From assembly GCA_009192285.1 (NCBI GenBank), contig CM018605.1, positions 1,698,530 through 1,762,529 of the forward strand: 64,000 nucleotides of DNA, in the 5' to 3' direction. The notes under the pieces were generated by a model. That model made no database searches and was not told the DNA's origin. It saw only the letters and a program-made list of their open reading frames with translations. This DNA is from Morchella semilibera (Eukaryota > Ascomycota > Pezizomycetes > Pezizales > Morchellaceae). The position numbers and the translations under genes are program-made. Below, one piece after another: positions 1-11,502 of the stretch (positions are counted from its first letter, which is position 1; each line of letters starts with the position of its first letter).

Positions 1-322
1 ACAACTTCATCCACAAAAACTCCCTTTCCCCTCCGGCCCAGCCACAGCTCTTCCACTCGCTCATTCACTTTTATCTTTCGACCCACCTCCCCCCCACCCC
101 CGTCCATAACCCCTCCATCTACATCAATCCCTTGATTACAACCAAGTAATCTTTAGGATCTCCATTCTATCAAACTTCAGCCTTAGCCAGCCACTTATTC
201 ACTAGTCTGCACCTAGACACTTCTCTTCATTCACACGACGACCCCCCCCCCCTTCCTAAGGTCTCTCTCCCCCGATTATAACGCTACTCTCCCATGCTCT
301 CCGCTGCCCGGAGAAGGCCGTC
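1..322 (+). promoter_or_regulatory. 5' flank and leader region of PAC1
   Basis: Strongly pyrimidine-rich on the plus strand, with CT and poly-C tracts up to about 11 C at 243-252, running into the start codon at 323. CT-rich leaders are common ahead of filamentous fungal genes. No coding region is seen here on either strand. Confidence 0.5.
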
Positions 323-1942
323 ATGAATACCATCTTAGCTCCCCGCCAAAAGGACGAACTGTGCGTTATTCTCTCTCTCGTCCCCCACTGCTTTCCCGAC
401 TCCATACCCTTCTTTATCCCCCCTGTTTGTTTCCCGCCCTCTGTTTCTGACCTTACCCCCGGAGCAGACATAAATCCCTCCTTGCATATCTTTCAGCGTC
501 TGGTCTTCCCCAATCATGCGCGGCACTGCGAGACGAGCTCGGCGTGGGGGATGAGTTCCTGGATATCGATAAAATGAAGAAATACGAGGGTCTGTTGGAG
601 AAGAAATGGACCAGTGTGGTCAGGCTACAGAAGAAGGTTGGTCACGCTTTCCCAATCCGCATCAATGCCGGCCATAGTCTTTTTTTCGCGGGAAATTCGA
701 TCCCCTGACCCTCTTCGTAGATTATGGACCTTGAGTCCCGCCTAGCATCACTCCAATCGGAGCTGGACTCTGCGACCCCCACGTCACTTACCCGTCGCAA
801 TGTCGATCCCGCAAGCTGGCTCCCACGGGCCCCAGCGCGCCATGTACTCACTGGGCACCGCAATCCGGTGACATCCGTTGCTTTCCACCCGGTCTTTTCA
901 GTTCTCGCTTCATCTTCCGAAGACTCGACCATCAAAATCTGGGACTGGGAGCTTGGAGAGCTAGAACGAACAGTCAAAGGGCATACGAAAGCCGTGCTGG
1001 ATGTAGATTTTGGTGGGCCGAAAGCGGGAGTCCTGCTGGCGAGTTGCTCGAGTGATCTTACGATAAAGTTGTGGGACCCGAATAACGAGTACAAAAATAT
1101 ACGCACTCTTACGGGCCACGACCACAGTGTGAGCGCTGTTAGATTTATTCCTAGCGCAGCAGGTGAATATCTTGTTAGCGCGAGTAGGGACAAAACATTA
1201 AGGATCTGGGAGGTCGCGACCGGATATTGTATCAAGACGATATATGGACATGCCGACTGGATCAGAGATGTAGCGCCTTCATTCGATGGCCGATGGCTTT
1301 TGTCTGCCGGAAATGATCAGGTTTGTTAATTCGGGGATCCTGAGCTATAACGTCAAGTTTACTAACACTACCACAAAGACAACACGAGTATGGGATGCTA
1401 CAACTGCAGAACACAAGGCCACGTTACTTGGCCATGAACATGTAATTGAGTGCTGTGTTTTCGCGCCACCGACCTCGTATCCCTACCTTGCTACAATTGC
1501 TGGTCTCAAAAAACCACCACCCCCTACCTCCTCCTCCGAATTCATCGCAACTGGTTCCCGTGACAAGTCAGTTCGTTTGTGGGATAGTCGAGGCACACTC
1601 TTAAAAACTCTTATCGGTCATGATAATTGGGTGAGAGCGTTAGCGTTTCATCCTGCAGGAAAGTATCTATTATCTGTCAGTGATGACAAGACAATCAGAT
1701 GCTGGGATTTAACGCAAGATGGGAGATGCGTCAAGACAGTGGATGATGCGCATGCGCATTTTATCAGTTGTCTGAGGTGGGCGCCTCCAGCAAAGGAAGC
1801 CGCCGCTGCCGCTGCCGCCAACGGGGATGGAAGGACTAATGGGGTGGCAGGCAGACGTGGAACTGAAGATAAAGCGATAGGAATGAGATGTGTCATTGCG
1901 ACGGGAAGCGTGGATATGAGTGTTAGGGTGTTTGCGTCATAA
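323..1942 (+). CDS. pac1: PAC1/NudF (LIS1) WD40 dynein regulator
   Basis: LIS1-family protein that binds cytoplasmic dynein and supports nuclear migration and spindle positioning. I read four exons: 323-360, 468-636, 721-1320 and 1379-1942. All junctions are GT-AG and the product is 456 aa, usual for the family. Exon 1 encodes [13 protein letters not shown]. After the first intron the frame resumes with [15 protein letters not shown], a LisH motif (about residues 14-45). A coiled coil follows ([18 protein letters not shown], about 50-85), then seven WD40 repeats from about residue 105 to the C-terminus (for example [44 protein letters not shown]). The last blade has a low-complexity alanine and glycine insert ([11 protein letters not shown]), common in fungal NudF. 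The start is fixed by the match to the family's N-terminus. No key element appears missing. The identity is sure; exact splice positions are my reading. Confidence 0.95.
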
Positions 1943-4911
1943 AATAGGTTTCTTTTCTCCCTTCCTCTTAAACAACCGTAGAGGTAGAAGGTCGAGTTAG
2001 TTATCAAGGGGTTTTAGCTTGAGGATTCTTGTTCTCTTAATCGAGCTTCATTGATTTCCCGGCGGCTTGGGTTTTGAGTACTGGCTGGTGGTATGGGTTG
2101 GGGGTTGAGTAGTACTATGGGCTTCTCTTTTTTCTTCTCTTCTTCTCTTCTTCTCTTCTATTTAGCTCCACAGGCTTTATACTCACTTTCTGTGTAACTT
2201 TTTCTCCCTTCTTTCCCGCTCTACCTCTTGTCCCTCTCCTAGTGCTCTTTTTTTTTTCTTTCCTTTTTTTTTTACGGAGTTGAGTTTGAATTGTTAAGCT
2301 AGTCCCTATTCAGTTCTCCGTCCCATTCCATCGTCATCTTCATTCCTCCCATACCATATTACATTACACCATATTATACTATACGAGACCAACGAGCACT
2401 CCTCTTACTGGAACTGGATCTATTGGATTTACTCGTTGTTTTAACGCCCTTTTCTCCTCTTTCTCTTCTTCATCTTCTCCCCTTTCTTCCCTTTTCTTCC
2501 TTCCCTCCCCGTTTTTTTCTCCTCCTCAGCATTTGGTTGGATATAGGTAGTTCATAGGGATATGATTTTGAGCGAACAAAACGGATTAATGGAATCACGG
2601 ATTCATGGGGCGCGCGCGGTACATGTATGTATTTAGAATGACAAACATTAAAGTACATGGTGGTGATTGGGTCACGAGAGATCACTCGCTGCATATGTAT
2701 GTATGTAGTTGACGATCGCGGCTGATTTACTTGGCCGGGGCGCGTAGATGTTGATGCTCTGCATGCTCGGGCTCGGGCTCGGCTCGAGATATACCGGTAC
2801 ATAGTACATGACTGACTCTGCCCGCTGGAGGGCGGGCCTGGGTGGTCCCGCGATGGAAGTTTCTGGGCTTTGAAGATACATGTAGTACTACATGTAACGA
2901 TATGTAGCTCCGCCCCCGTAGCCTGTCCCAAGTGAGGATACAAACACCAGAGCATTGAACCCGCCAGCCTGACGCGCGCGCGAAGCAATTACACTAGATC
3001 ACTCGTTACGTCACATTACACTTACACTATCTAGTTTAATCTTATGGACGAAGGAAACAAGCAAGCCCGAACAGATGGGTTCACAGGATATCACTCGCCG
3101 TTTGTTTCCTGGTTCATACACGTCCACCCGCCATCCCCAACCCAGAGTGCAGCAAGAAACTCAACTTCAGCTAGCTTTTACTTGCAACTTTTTGCATATA
3201 CTAAAAACAAACGGCCCAAGCAGGAAAACCGATCGAGCCCCGAACCAAGGGCCAGCTGCAGTCGGCCGGGTCGGTGGGTATGACTGGAACGGATGTTTCT
3301 ATCCCAGTGAACCCCGATTCTTGTCGATCGTACAGTACAGTACCTTTAGACTCTCCACCCGCTAGTAAGTATACACTACATGATTCACATTCTTGACATC
3401 ACGCCGCTGGCTTGGGTCATGTGGTGACGGCTCAAGAGGCAGACACGCTTCTTCTTCTCCTCTCATCTTTCCGGGGGTAGGGGTGGGGTGGGACGTTATG
3501 TATGTGTATATATACATCCAGAACCTACCTTGGGACGAGTGCTGCTGTATCGCACACTCCATACCAGTATCTAGATCTAGTCCATGCGCCATTCCATCCA
3601 ATTCCATACACAGCGCCAACATCTAGACATCGCGCCGAGAACCCGGCTCGGGTTCACAGCGGCAGTAAGCTGGGTTCTCTCTGCACCATCTACTGAAGGC
3701 TAAATGACGGGCCCCAAGCCCCACCATGCCAGCCCAGCTACAGAAGTATGCTAGATGTAATCAGTGTTTTCCATGGGATGGGGGCTAGGTCCATGCGTAC
3801 ATACGTGTAGAAGGGGCGCGCGCTTTGTTTTTTCTATCTTTGTATCTCGATTTTGGTATCTTTCCCCCCTCGGGGTGTTACTGCGCATCTTCTCTTCTCC
3901 CGTCGCTGCTATGCGTCTACTGATGGATTGCCTCCTCGTCCTGTTGCGTGTTGAGCGGGTAGCGGCGCGGCTGCGGGGCTTTAAAACCCCCCAATTGAGG
4001 GCGAGTGAGGTGATGTCTGCCAGGGGGCCAAGCTGCAAGTGCCGGAGGATCAGGTTAGTTGTGTGGAAGCTGGTTGGGGGGGGGGGGTGAGAATGGGGTA
4101 TGTCGATAGAGCTTTTGTGCGGAGGAATGGGGATCAAGTGCTCTACGATAGACCTGTATTCTTTCACGAGAGGTGTGGCCATGACTTGCAGATGTACAGA
4201 TTGTTCCATTCACATGGGATCTTTGTATGTAGGATGGGTAACGTACGGCCTAGTGTTGTGGAGTGTTGCTTTCGTGCCTAGACATGTAGTCAACCATTGT
4301 GCCTGGGACTACATGTATGTATTCTCCGGTATAAATGTTACTCCATGTATGATAAGGACGCCGTATTGTATGTATATCTCATAAGTCCTGGAGTTAATAA
4401 TGAACTAGACCGAGTGCACCTGCGTCCAGAACTCTATCTACTCTACATACTTAGTTAATAAAGGCGGTATTTTTGGCCACACCACGTGGAGTAGATACTT
4501 CGATATCATGTAAGAGCACACTCGTCCTGCCCACGGCCGAGAAACAAAAGCTAATACTTCTTGGCGGGCGAGTGATGGGTCATGAATCAAGTCAACTAAA
4601 GGCTTCACACATGCATATGGTTTAACTCTGTGCGCCAGGACCTTAGTTCAATATGTAGAGGATGGCTGTTTAAGCATGACGCCCTTGATATATCTATCTA
4701 CAACCGAGCTTCAAGGCAGAGGATCTGAGAGGTGAGTACGCGGGGAGCACTCAAGCATACATACATACATCATACATCGAAAGCCCCACAGTGCAACATT
4801 CAGGCGCTCGAGAGTTACCCTAAGTGTCGGCGAAATTTGAAATTTAAGATGCATCCTTGGCATGAAGCCCCCCTCAGATATATAAACCCACCATTCCCCC
4901 CCATCCTCCTG
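1943..4911. other. Gene-free stretch downstream of PAC1
   Basis: No credible gene. It holds CT/T-rich tracts at 2130-2280 and 2450-2525 (probably the PAC1 3' region) and several GC-rich patches. Palindromic TACATGTA sites occur at 2620, 2877, 2889 and 4310. Short open frames here have no family resemblance and no splice structure. Confidence 0.6.
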
Positions 4912-5400
4912 AACTTTCTCACTCATGCTCACCACCAAGTCCCCGCCTCCCTTCCTCCCCTCTTTCCCTCCTCCCTCCTTTCCCTCCTCCCTTCCTCCCT
5001 TCCTTCCCTCTTCCCTTCCTTCCCTTCTCCCTTCCTCCCCTTCTCCCTTCCTCCCCTCCCTCTCTTCCTCCCTTCCTTCCCTCTTCCCTTCCTCCCTTCC
5101 TCCTCTTCCTCCCTTCCTCCCTTCTCCCTTCCTTCCCTTCTCCCTTCCTCCCCTCCCTCTCTTCCTCCCTTCCTTCCCTCCTCCCCTCCCTCTCCCTCCC
5201 TTCCTCCCTTCCTCCCTTCCTCCCTTCCTCCCTTCCTCCCTCCCTTGGCCTCTTTTGGCCCCCTTCCTCCCTCCTTTGGCCTCCTTTGGCCCCCTTCCTC
5301 TCCTGGCCCTCTGCCTCCCTTGGCCCTTTGGCCCTCTGCCTCCTTTGGCCCCCTTCCTCCTTTGGCCTCCCCCTTTCCCCCTTTTTTTTTGCCCCCTTCC
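4912..5400. repeat. Polypyrimidine (CCTT/CCTC) microsatellite block
   Basis: About 490 bp of nearly pure pyrimidine on the plus strand, made of imperfect CCTT, CCTCC and TTCCCTCC units. From about 5240 it grades into an irregular TTTGGCCCCCTTCCTCC repeat. Both strands give long proline/serine- or lysine/glycine-rich open frames that are artefacts of the repeat. A homopurine-homopyrimidine tract of this length can form triplex (H-) DNA; that property is known for such tracts and not shown here. Confidence 0.85.
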
Positions 5401-5459
5401 CCCCTTCCTTATGGCTCCCAACTTGGGGACTTCCATATCGGTGGGGGGGGGGGGAGTGG

Positions 5460-5940
5460 CCTTTTTTTTTGCCCCCCTCCTCTTCATCCTTCTGGGATGA
5501 AGAGGAGGGGGGCTTTTTTTTGGCCCTTTTTTTTGCCCTCCTTCTCTCTCCCTTCGGGGATGAAGAGGAGGGGGGCTTTTTTTTTGGCCGTTTTTTTGCC
5601 TCCTTCTCTCTCCTTCGGGGATGAAGGGGAGGGGGGCTTTTTTTTTTGGCCGATTTTTTTGCCCTCCTTCTCTTCTCCTTCGGGATGAAGGGGAGGGGGG
5701 CTTTTTTTTTGGCCGATTTTTTTTGCCCTCCTCCTCTTCTCCCTTCGGGGATGAAGGGGAGGGGGGCTTTTTTTTTGGCCGATTTTTTTTGCCCTCCTCC
5801 TCTTCTCCCTTCGGGGATGAAGGGGAGGGGGGCTTTTTTTTTTTGGCCCTTTTTTTTCCCCGCCGCCTCCTTCTCTTCTCCCCTCCGGGGGCGAAGGGAA
5901 GGGGGGCTTTTTTTTTTGGCCCTTTTCTTTCTTCGCTCGT
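5460..5940. repeat. ~65-bp minisatellite, about seven units
   Basis: Tandem units recognisable by a GATGAAGGGGAGGGGGGC core begin near 5496, 5559, 5620, 5684, 5750 and 5816, with a degenerate seventh near 5890 (GCGAAGGGAAGGGGGGC). Spacing is 61-66 bp, then about 74. Each unit is a G-rich purine run, two T-runs separated by GGCC(GA), and a C-rich pyrimidine run ending in CTTCG. The C-rich end of one unit can pair with the G-rich start of the next, giving repeated hairpins, and the G-runs could form quadruplexes. The repeat reads open in several frames (AFFFGRFF-like); I do not regard these as genes. Confidence 0.9.
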
Positions 5941-6150
5941 GGGTGTGGGTGTGGGCTCTGCTTCCTCCTCCCCTGTCGGGTTCTTTGGGCGCTGCCGAGG
6001 GAATCCGACAGGATAGAGGTAGCTTACAATAGTTTCTGTGGGGCCGGGGGCTTTCGTTCTGTAGGCTGAGGCAGCTGTCCTGATAGCTACATAGCTGCGA
6101 GGGGGTAGGCGGGTGTAGATAGATATATGTGATCATATATAAGTATATAA

Positions 6151-6158
6151 TATACAGC
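6151..6158. repeat. Left 8-bp target duplication TATACAGC
   Basis: Identical to the eight bases at 6460-6467, directly flanking the 301-bp inverted-repeat element. Eight-bp duplications are typical of hAT transposition. Confidence 0.8.
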
Positions 6159-6459
6159 TAGTGTTGGGCACGAGCCTGTTCGAGACGAGCCTAGCCTAAA
6201 GCTCGAGCTGACCCGGATTGTGGCAAGAAAGGCTCGATATGTTCGGGCTCAGGGATATAGCTCGAGCTTAGGCTCGAGGAGCTCTCAAAGATGTAGCTAA
6301 AGATAGTCATATCGATATATATTTGATCTATCCTTTGCTATATTTACAATTTTGTCAATATCAACCCATTACTAATAGGTTAGATCGCTCGAGCTGGCTT
6401 GGGCTCGTGGGGAGGAGAGAGCCCAAAGCTCGAACTAGCTCGGCTTGTGCCCAACACTA
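6159..6459. mobile_element. Non-autonomous hAT-like element (MITE), 301 bp
   Basis: The ends are TAGTGTTGGGCACGAGCC on the left and, on the opposite strand at the right, TAGTGTTGGGCACAAGCC: 18-bp inverted repeats with one mismatch. They start TAGTG, fitting the hAT terminal pattern YARNG. The flanks are perfect 8-bp duplications (TATACAGC). The inside is rich in GAGCTCGAGC-type words and has no transposase frame, so it would need an enzyme from elsewhere. The hAT assignment rests on duplication length and terminal motif. Confidence 0.8.
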
Positions 6460-6463
6460 TATA

Positions 6464-6690
6464 CAGCCCCGTTCGAAAAGTCCTGGCACCCCCGGGTCAA
6501 AAGTACGAGGGTGTTTCTAACCCTCCCATTACTGCGACTACAATAACAGAGAGCTGCAATATCTTCATTACGGCCATACATACCTATCAATTCTTGAGTA
6601 TGCGCAGGAGAAATGGTTGTTGGTGAGTACGGCTACAATTCATAAACAAACATAATATAGTAGGGTGCCAGGGCTTTTCCAACAGGGCTG
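6464..6690. mobile_element. Tc1/mariner-like MITE, 227 bp, interrupted at its left tip
   Basis: The terminal inverted repeats begin CAGCCCCGTTCGAAAAGTCC on the left and CAGCCCTGTTGGAAAAGCCC on the right (read on the minus strand). They extend through CTGGCACCC, 28 bp with few mismatches, and are flanked by TA on both sides (6462-6463 and 6691-6692). A TA target and short size suggest a Tc1/mariner-type derivative without coding capacity. The first four bases CAGC are also part of the 8-bp duplication of the neighbouring hAT-like element, so that element probably inserted into this one. Confidence 0.75.
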
Positions 6691-6692
6691 TA

Positions 6693-7192
6693 GGTGCATA
6701 GTTCCCCACGTAAAGGCCTGTATAGTGTCCTGTAAGTTCTTATAAGATTCGGGAGTACAACCTGCACCCGCCGGACGCCCCGTCGGGAGTTGTGACTGAG
6801 TCTGTCTTTGAAGGATTCAGTTAGGTGATTTTGTCGGTTTTTTTCAGTCATTGATCTTACTTCGTGACGACTAATAACAGGGAAGAGAAAAGTAATCGTT
6901 TTGAATACTCGTATACGGTTGCATGCGAGTTATGAGGATTATTATTATCATTTAATCGTTTGAAACCCGTCCGAGTGATAATACATGAAGAAAACAATAA
7001 TCATAATTACAGTATCACAACTTCTCACTCGCACTTGACATTGAGCCAAATTTTGCAACCTGTTAACTACCTAAGATTTTTCCCCTTGTCCACCAAACCA
7101 CCCCAATTCTGAGAGAAAGAGAAGAAAAAAAGAAATGTATAAATAAAAGCATTATTAACGCCCACACACATATCTAATACCCCGACGACATT
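6693..7192. other. AT-rich spacer downstream of SEC13
   Basis: No gene seen. It holds AT-rich DNA with ATTATTATC words and is the probable 3' untranslated and terminator region of SEC13, whose stop codon is at 7193. Confidence 0.5.
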
Positions 7193-8425
7193 TTACTCTT
7201 CTACGCTGCTAACCTTCTCCCACTCACCCTTAAGAGTCTCTTTCCAGAGAGTAACCTTGTTGTCACCCCCACTGACGGCCAGAACGTTTCCGCTCAAACT
7301 CCAAGACACGCGCCACAGCACAGCCTCAAAAGGAATAACCTTCTTCGTCCATGTGTTTCCATTTTCGGATGTCCAAATGATGACTGTCTTGTCTTGTGAC
7401 GCGGTAGCAATGTATGATTTTTGCAGGATTGATGGAGCCCATGCTACATCGCGGACCCAGTCGGTGTGGCCCTCGAGGGTGACCTCTTCGACATAGTTCC
7501 CAACATCGGGGCTTTTCTATGTATTAGCCTAGGACAACTTGAACAAGCTAAATAGTAACTCACTTGTAGCTCCAGATCTTGACAAGGTTGTCACTCCCAC
7601 CAGTAACAAATCTACGTTGAGCGGTAGGAGCAGGGTTGGACTGTACTACACTACCCGGAAGTGTGGTTGGCGCCCAAGAGACAGCGTTGCAGCCGATCAC
7701 ATGTGCGCTAAATAGCTTGGTATCCCATGACGCATCGTCTTTGAACTCAAGGACAGAGACCTTCCCATCAGATGAGGCACATGCAAGGACGGCACCAGCC
7801 TCGTGGGGGGCCCATTGAACAGAGTTTACTGCTGGCTATTAGCTAAAGCAAGGGGTGATGGTGGTGGCGGTGGGGGGAGTACCAGAGGCATGGTGGTTAG
7901 CATGCTCGAAAATCTTCTGCCAGACCCCTTGACGCTCTTGCCAAATGATGACCTTACCATCATAGGATGCGGAAGCCAGGATGTTGCCAAACTTGGGGTG
8001 CGCCCAGGAGACCTGCCAGACGGGGCCTTCGTGCCTTTGATAACGCGTGTCAGTAAGCCTGAAGGCGCAATCGGGGAGGTAATGGAGCAATTACCCGCGA
8101 AGAGTCTCGAGCAGGCCGGTGATTATCGCCGTTAATCTCGAATATTTTGATTGTTTTATCGGAGGAGCAAGTCTAAGGAGGTGTGTTAGCGGGAAGCCTG
8201 ACGGGGTGTTGTCGCCGAGGAGTAGACATACAGCCAAACGTTTTCCATAGTAGTCCAGGGCGCAGTCATGCTAAAATACGAGTGTCAGTACAGCTTCTCT
8301 CCGGTAGCCAGGGATGGTTAAGCAACTCACGATCATGTCATCGTGAAGGTTGGATAGCTGTGTCTAGAGATGGTACTTATGTCAGTGATCGTAAATTTCA
8401 AGTTGGAACTGAGATGAGGTACCAT
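7193..8425 (-). CDS. sec13: SEC13, COPII coat / nuclear pore WD40 protein (apparent 1-base frameshift)
   Basis: WD40 beta-propeller that pairs with SEC31 in the COPII cage and sits in the nuclear pore Y-complex. Exons on the minus strand: 8423-8425 (ATG only), 8331-8363, 8232-8270, 8095-8172, 7883-8034, 7564-7828 and 7193-7511. Hallmarks are [66 protein letters not shown] and DKTVIIW. The family motif after IFEI is R-L-x-E-T-L-x-G-H-E-G. Exon 4 reads out of that frame after NGDNHR and returns to it (LLETLRG) only if one base near 8114-8119 is ignored. With that base discounted the exons sum to 888 nt, 295 aa, normal for SEC13. Everything else is intact, so a consensus error is more likely than a pseudogene. 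The gene is divergent from the PRPP synthetase gene. Confidence 0.9.
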
Positions 8426-9154
8426 ATTGAAGGTAAATGAAAATTCTAAGCTTCGGAAAGGAGATTGGGGGATCTGCAGGTACGGTTGATGGGAGAGATG
8501 GGATAATTGTGATATGGTGTCTTCAGTTGAGGCGACGTTAACTTTGTGGTCCCTGGCTCAACTTAGGCATGTTACCCGGCCGACGGGTCTAAATAAAGGT
8601 GATATGCCAAGGTCTTATTTGGTTCGTACCTCCTCAACCGTGCCCCTTTGCTACATACATCCGGTAAGTATATGGAGACGTCGGGGATAATTCTTTCATG
8701 CTACAATTTCATATTAACGAACGGTTGTTTGTCTGGGTGGGCGAGAATAACCCACAAAGGGTACGTACAGCATACCTTACTGGAGTCTTTGTTCTGCATT
8801 TGATATTACACACAGCATGTGAAAACTAGACACACAACACAAAATAAAATTAAACACTTATATTAAATTACATTTACTTCATCCTAATTCTCCTTATATC
8901 TTGAGCGCAAAAACACCCCAATTCCGGAAATCGCCCATTTCCACCTCATCGCCAAGCCCCTCGTATCGATAAGGCTGACCCCACTGCCACCACCTTACCC
9001 TGAGGGTTTTTTTTTCCCTCGCGCGATCATCACTTTTTGGATCAACAATCTTCCACTTCCCCACATACACCCCGCTGCAAACTACTGCTTTGGAAGCTCT
9101 TCTGTACTAATCCTCCTTATACTCACCCCCATACACACATCCCCCACAGTAGCA
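8426..9154. promoter_or_regulatory. Shared divergent promoter, SEC13 / PRPP synthetase
   Basis: A 729-bp gap between head-to-head start codons at 8425 (-) and 9155 (+). It contains pyrimidine-rich DNA just ahead of the PRPP synthetase start (9010-9150) and AT-rich DNA around 8815-8890. It presumably carries both promoters. No further gene is seen. Confidence 0.6.
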
Positions 9155-10425
9155 ATGACTTCGAACTCCATAAAACTTCTTACGGGAAACTCTCACCCCG
9201 AACTCGCGAATTTGGTCGCCGATAGGTCCTCCTATCTTCTTCCCTCCATCCGTAGTCTCCACTGACCCCTTGTAGACTCGGCGTCGATCTACTTGACATG
9301 TCGGTCTTCAAATACTCCAACCAGGAGACCTCTGTTGTTATGCGCGAATCTGTCCGCGATGAAGATGTCTTCATCATTCAAACCACGAAGCCTGGTGAAG
9401 AACTCAATGATGGTTTAATGGAGCTTCTCATCATAATTAAAGCTTGTAAAACCGCCTCAGCCCGTCGCATTACGGCCGTTATGCCCAACTTCCCATACGC
9501 AAGACAAGATAAGAAGGATAAGTCAAGAGCGCCGATTAGTGCGAAGCTTGTGGCGAACATGCTACAGAGGGCAGGCTGCGACCACGTTATTACAATGGAC
9601 TTGCACGCAAGTCAAATTCAAGGGTTTTTTGATGTTCCGGTTGATAAGTGAGTGATTTTCCTGGGTTTTGAAAAGCAACGGAAGGGCGACCTCCCTTTGT
9701 TGTCACTTCACGTGCACTTTACCTCGCCCAATTAGTTATATAAGCATGAATCCATATTCTAACCCGCGCCCATATTTATATTCAAACCTCCTATGATTCC
9801 ATCCGTCACTCCCCTCTAGGTAATTAATGTTAACCTAACTACTTCCAGCCTCTATGCAGAACCCGCGACCCTCCGTTACATCCGCGAGAATTTTGATTAC
9901 AGAAATGCTGTTATTGTCTCCCCCGACGCCGGCGGTGCCAAGCGTGCGACTGCGCTTGCTGACCGCCTTGACCTTAACTTTGCGCTCATCCACAAGGAGC
10001 GTTCCAGGCCGAATGAAGTCAGCCGAATGACACTCGTTGGTGATGTTGACAAAAAGATTGCCATCCTGGTCGACGATATGGCCGATACCTGCGGAACTCT
10101 TGTCAAGGCGGCGGATGTACTGGTTGAAAATGGCGCAAAAGAGGTTGTTGCCATCGTCACGCATGGCATTCTGTCGGGGAGTGCATGTTCAAAGATCAAC
10201 TCCAGCAGACTAAGCAGGGTGGTTGTTACAAATACTGTGCCACACGCGGAGAAGAAGAAGTCATGCCCTAAGTTGGATACCATCGACATTGCTCCTACTG
10301 TTTGTTGCCCCCAATCTCCGCTGCGGACGGCCATTTACTAATCAACTGTTCAGCTCGCGGAAGCGTGTAGAAGAACCCACAACGGTGAAAGTGTATCTTT
10401 CCTTTTCCACCACGCCCCAGTCTAG
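9155..10425 (+). CDS. Ribose-phosphate pyrophosphokinase (PRPP synthetase)
   Basis: Makes PRPP from ribose 5-phosphate and ATP, the entry point for purine, pyrimidine, histidine, tryptophan and NAD synthesis; cytosolic. Four exons, 9155-9225, 9276-9647, 9849-10299 and 10354-10425, give 321 aa, the class I length. N-terminus [14 protein letters not shown]. Further matches are [36 protein letters not shown] (ATP-binding region, about 95-115), [14 protein letters not shown] and [11 protein letters not shown]. The PRPP-binding loop is [10 protein letters not shown] (about 223-232). It ends [18 protein letters not shown]. The first intron is only 50 bp and has an uncommon GTCCTC donor, but it is required to keep the frame. 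The short uninterrupted PRPS form without a long insert resembles yeast PRS2/3/4 rather than PRS1/5; which paralogue is not decidable here. Confidence 0.93.
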
Positions 10426-11502
10426 GGATATAACCTTAGCCTCAAATCTTGTTTTTCTATTCCTCTCAGCCACTTAATTCTCCTCTCTGTTCGTTTTGTC
10501 TTCGGGAGCGCCATTTCCTTTCCTTCCTTTACTGTCGAGGCGTAGCTACTACGAGACCTGGCATGATACCGATGTGTTTTTCTTCCCTTTTCTTAGCCTT
10601 TCTGTGTTTGATTATCATCAAGGGACAAAGGTTGATTTCTTCCCCTTCCCGACTACTTTCCAGGTAGAATATATAAAACAGTTGGATACAATAGACTTTG
10701 GAACAATCGAGTGATCTTTCATGAAGAAGTCAGTTTTCCCTAGACGGACCGTTGAACCGAAGCCAGCCGCTGAATCCTACAGCGCCGAGAGGTTGAACCA
10801 TGGCCTCATAGAGCTTAGGCCGGTGGGGGGCCCATTCCCTTATAGCACATGTATCTATGTGGGTTTGATGAGTTGACGATAGTCAGGCGCTTCTACATGT
10901 AGTCATCGGGCTTTTGAACCCAATCGGGCATATATAAAGTGCGTTTGCCTGCTTCCGAGAAGTTCAACTCAAAGTTACTCGCTTGCATGTCCTTAACGGC
11001 CCTATGCATCATGCAAGTATATTCTTGGACCACCGCTGCTGCTCCCACATTAGAGAGTAAATGAGGTTAGACCAGGTAAATTCAATTAACCAGTCTCACG
11101 AGTATATAAAGCTGAAGGTAGAACTAGGGATTCATGGTGCTAGACTTTAATTACTATACCAGCAACATCACCATTTATCACTCGATATTTAATCTCGAAA
11201 TGAGGGCATTTATAATTGATAAACACTTCTTCGAAGCCCAAGCCCACTTAGACAGCGTTCGCTGGCATCGTGAGCCACGTGACTAACCATGATGACATAA
11301 GCCACAGGAATTGAGGACCAATTTTTTTTTTCTCGTGCAGCAACGCAACGCATAAGATTTCCTGATTATGGTGACGCACCTTGCAACGCCAACCCACCAG
11401 CACCGCTCGCAACCCCCTCCATTACCGGCCCCACCAAACTCACTACTATCACCATCTACCAAACGACTGAACTTACAGGTTCGAGAAATAAAAACAGAAA
11501 AG
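10426..11502. other. Intergenic, PRPP synthetase to TOM20
   Basis: CT/T-rich 3' region of the PRPP synthetase gene to about 10660, then AT-rich sequence with a TACATGTA palindrome at 10894. Pyrimidine/C-rich sequence lies just before the TOM20 start (11395-11465). No gene is seen. Confidence 0.5.

Noticed and set aside
4711-6136. Long open frames on both strands over the pyrimidine block and minisatellite (up to ~400 codons)
   Set aside because: Composition follows the simple repeats exactly (Pro/Ser/Leu on one strand, Lys/Gly/Arg/Glu on the other), the frames overlap each other on both strands, and none has family resemblance.
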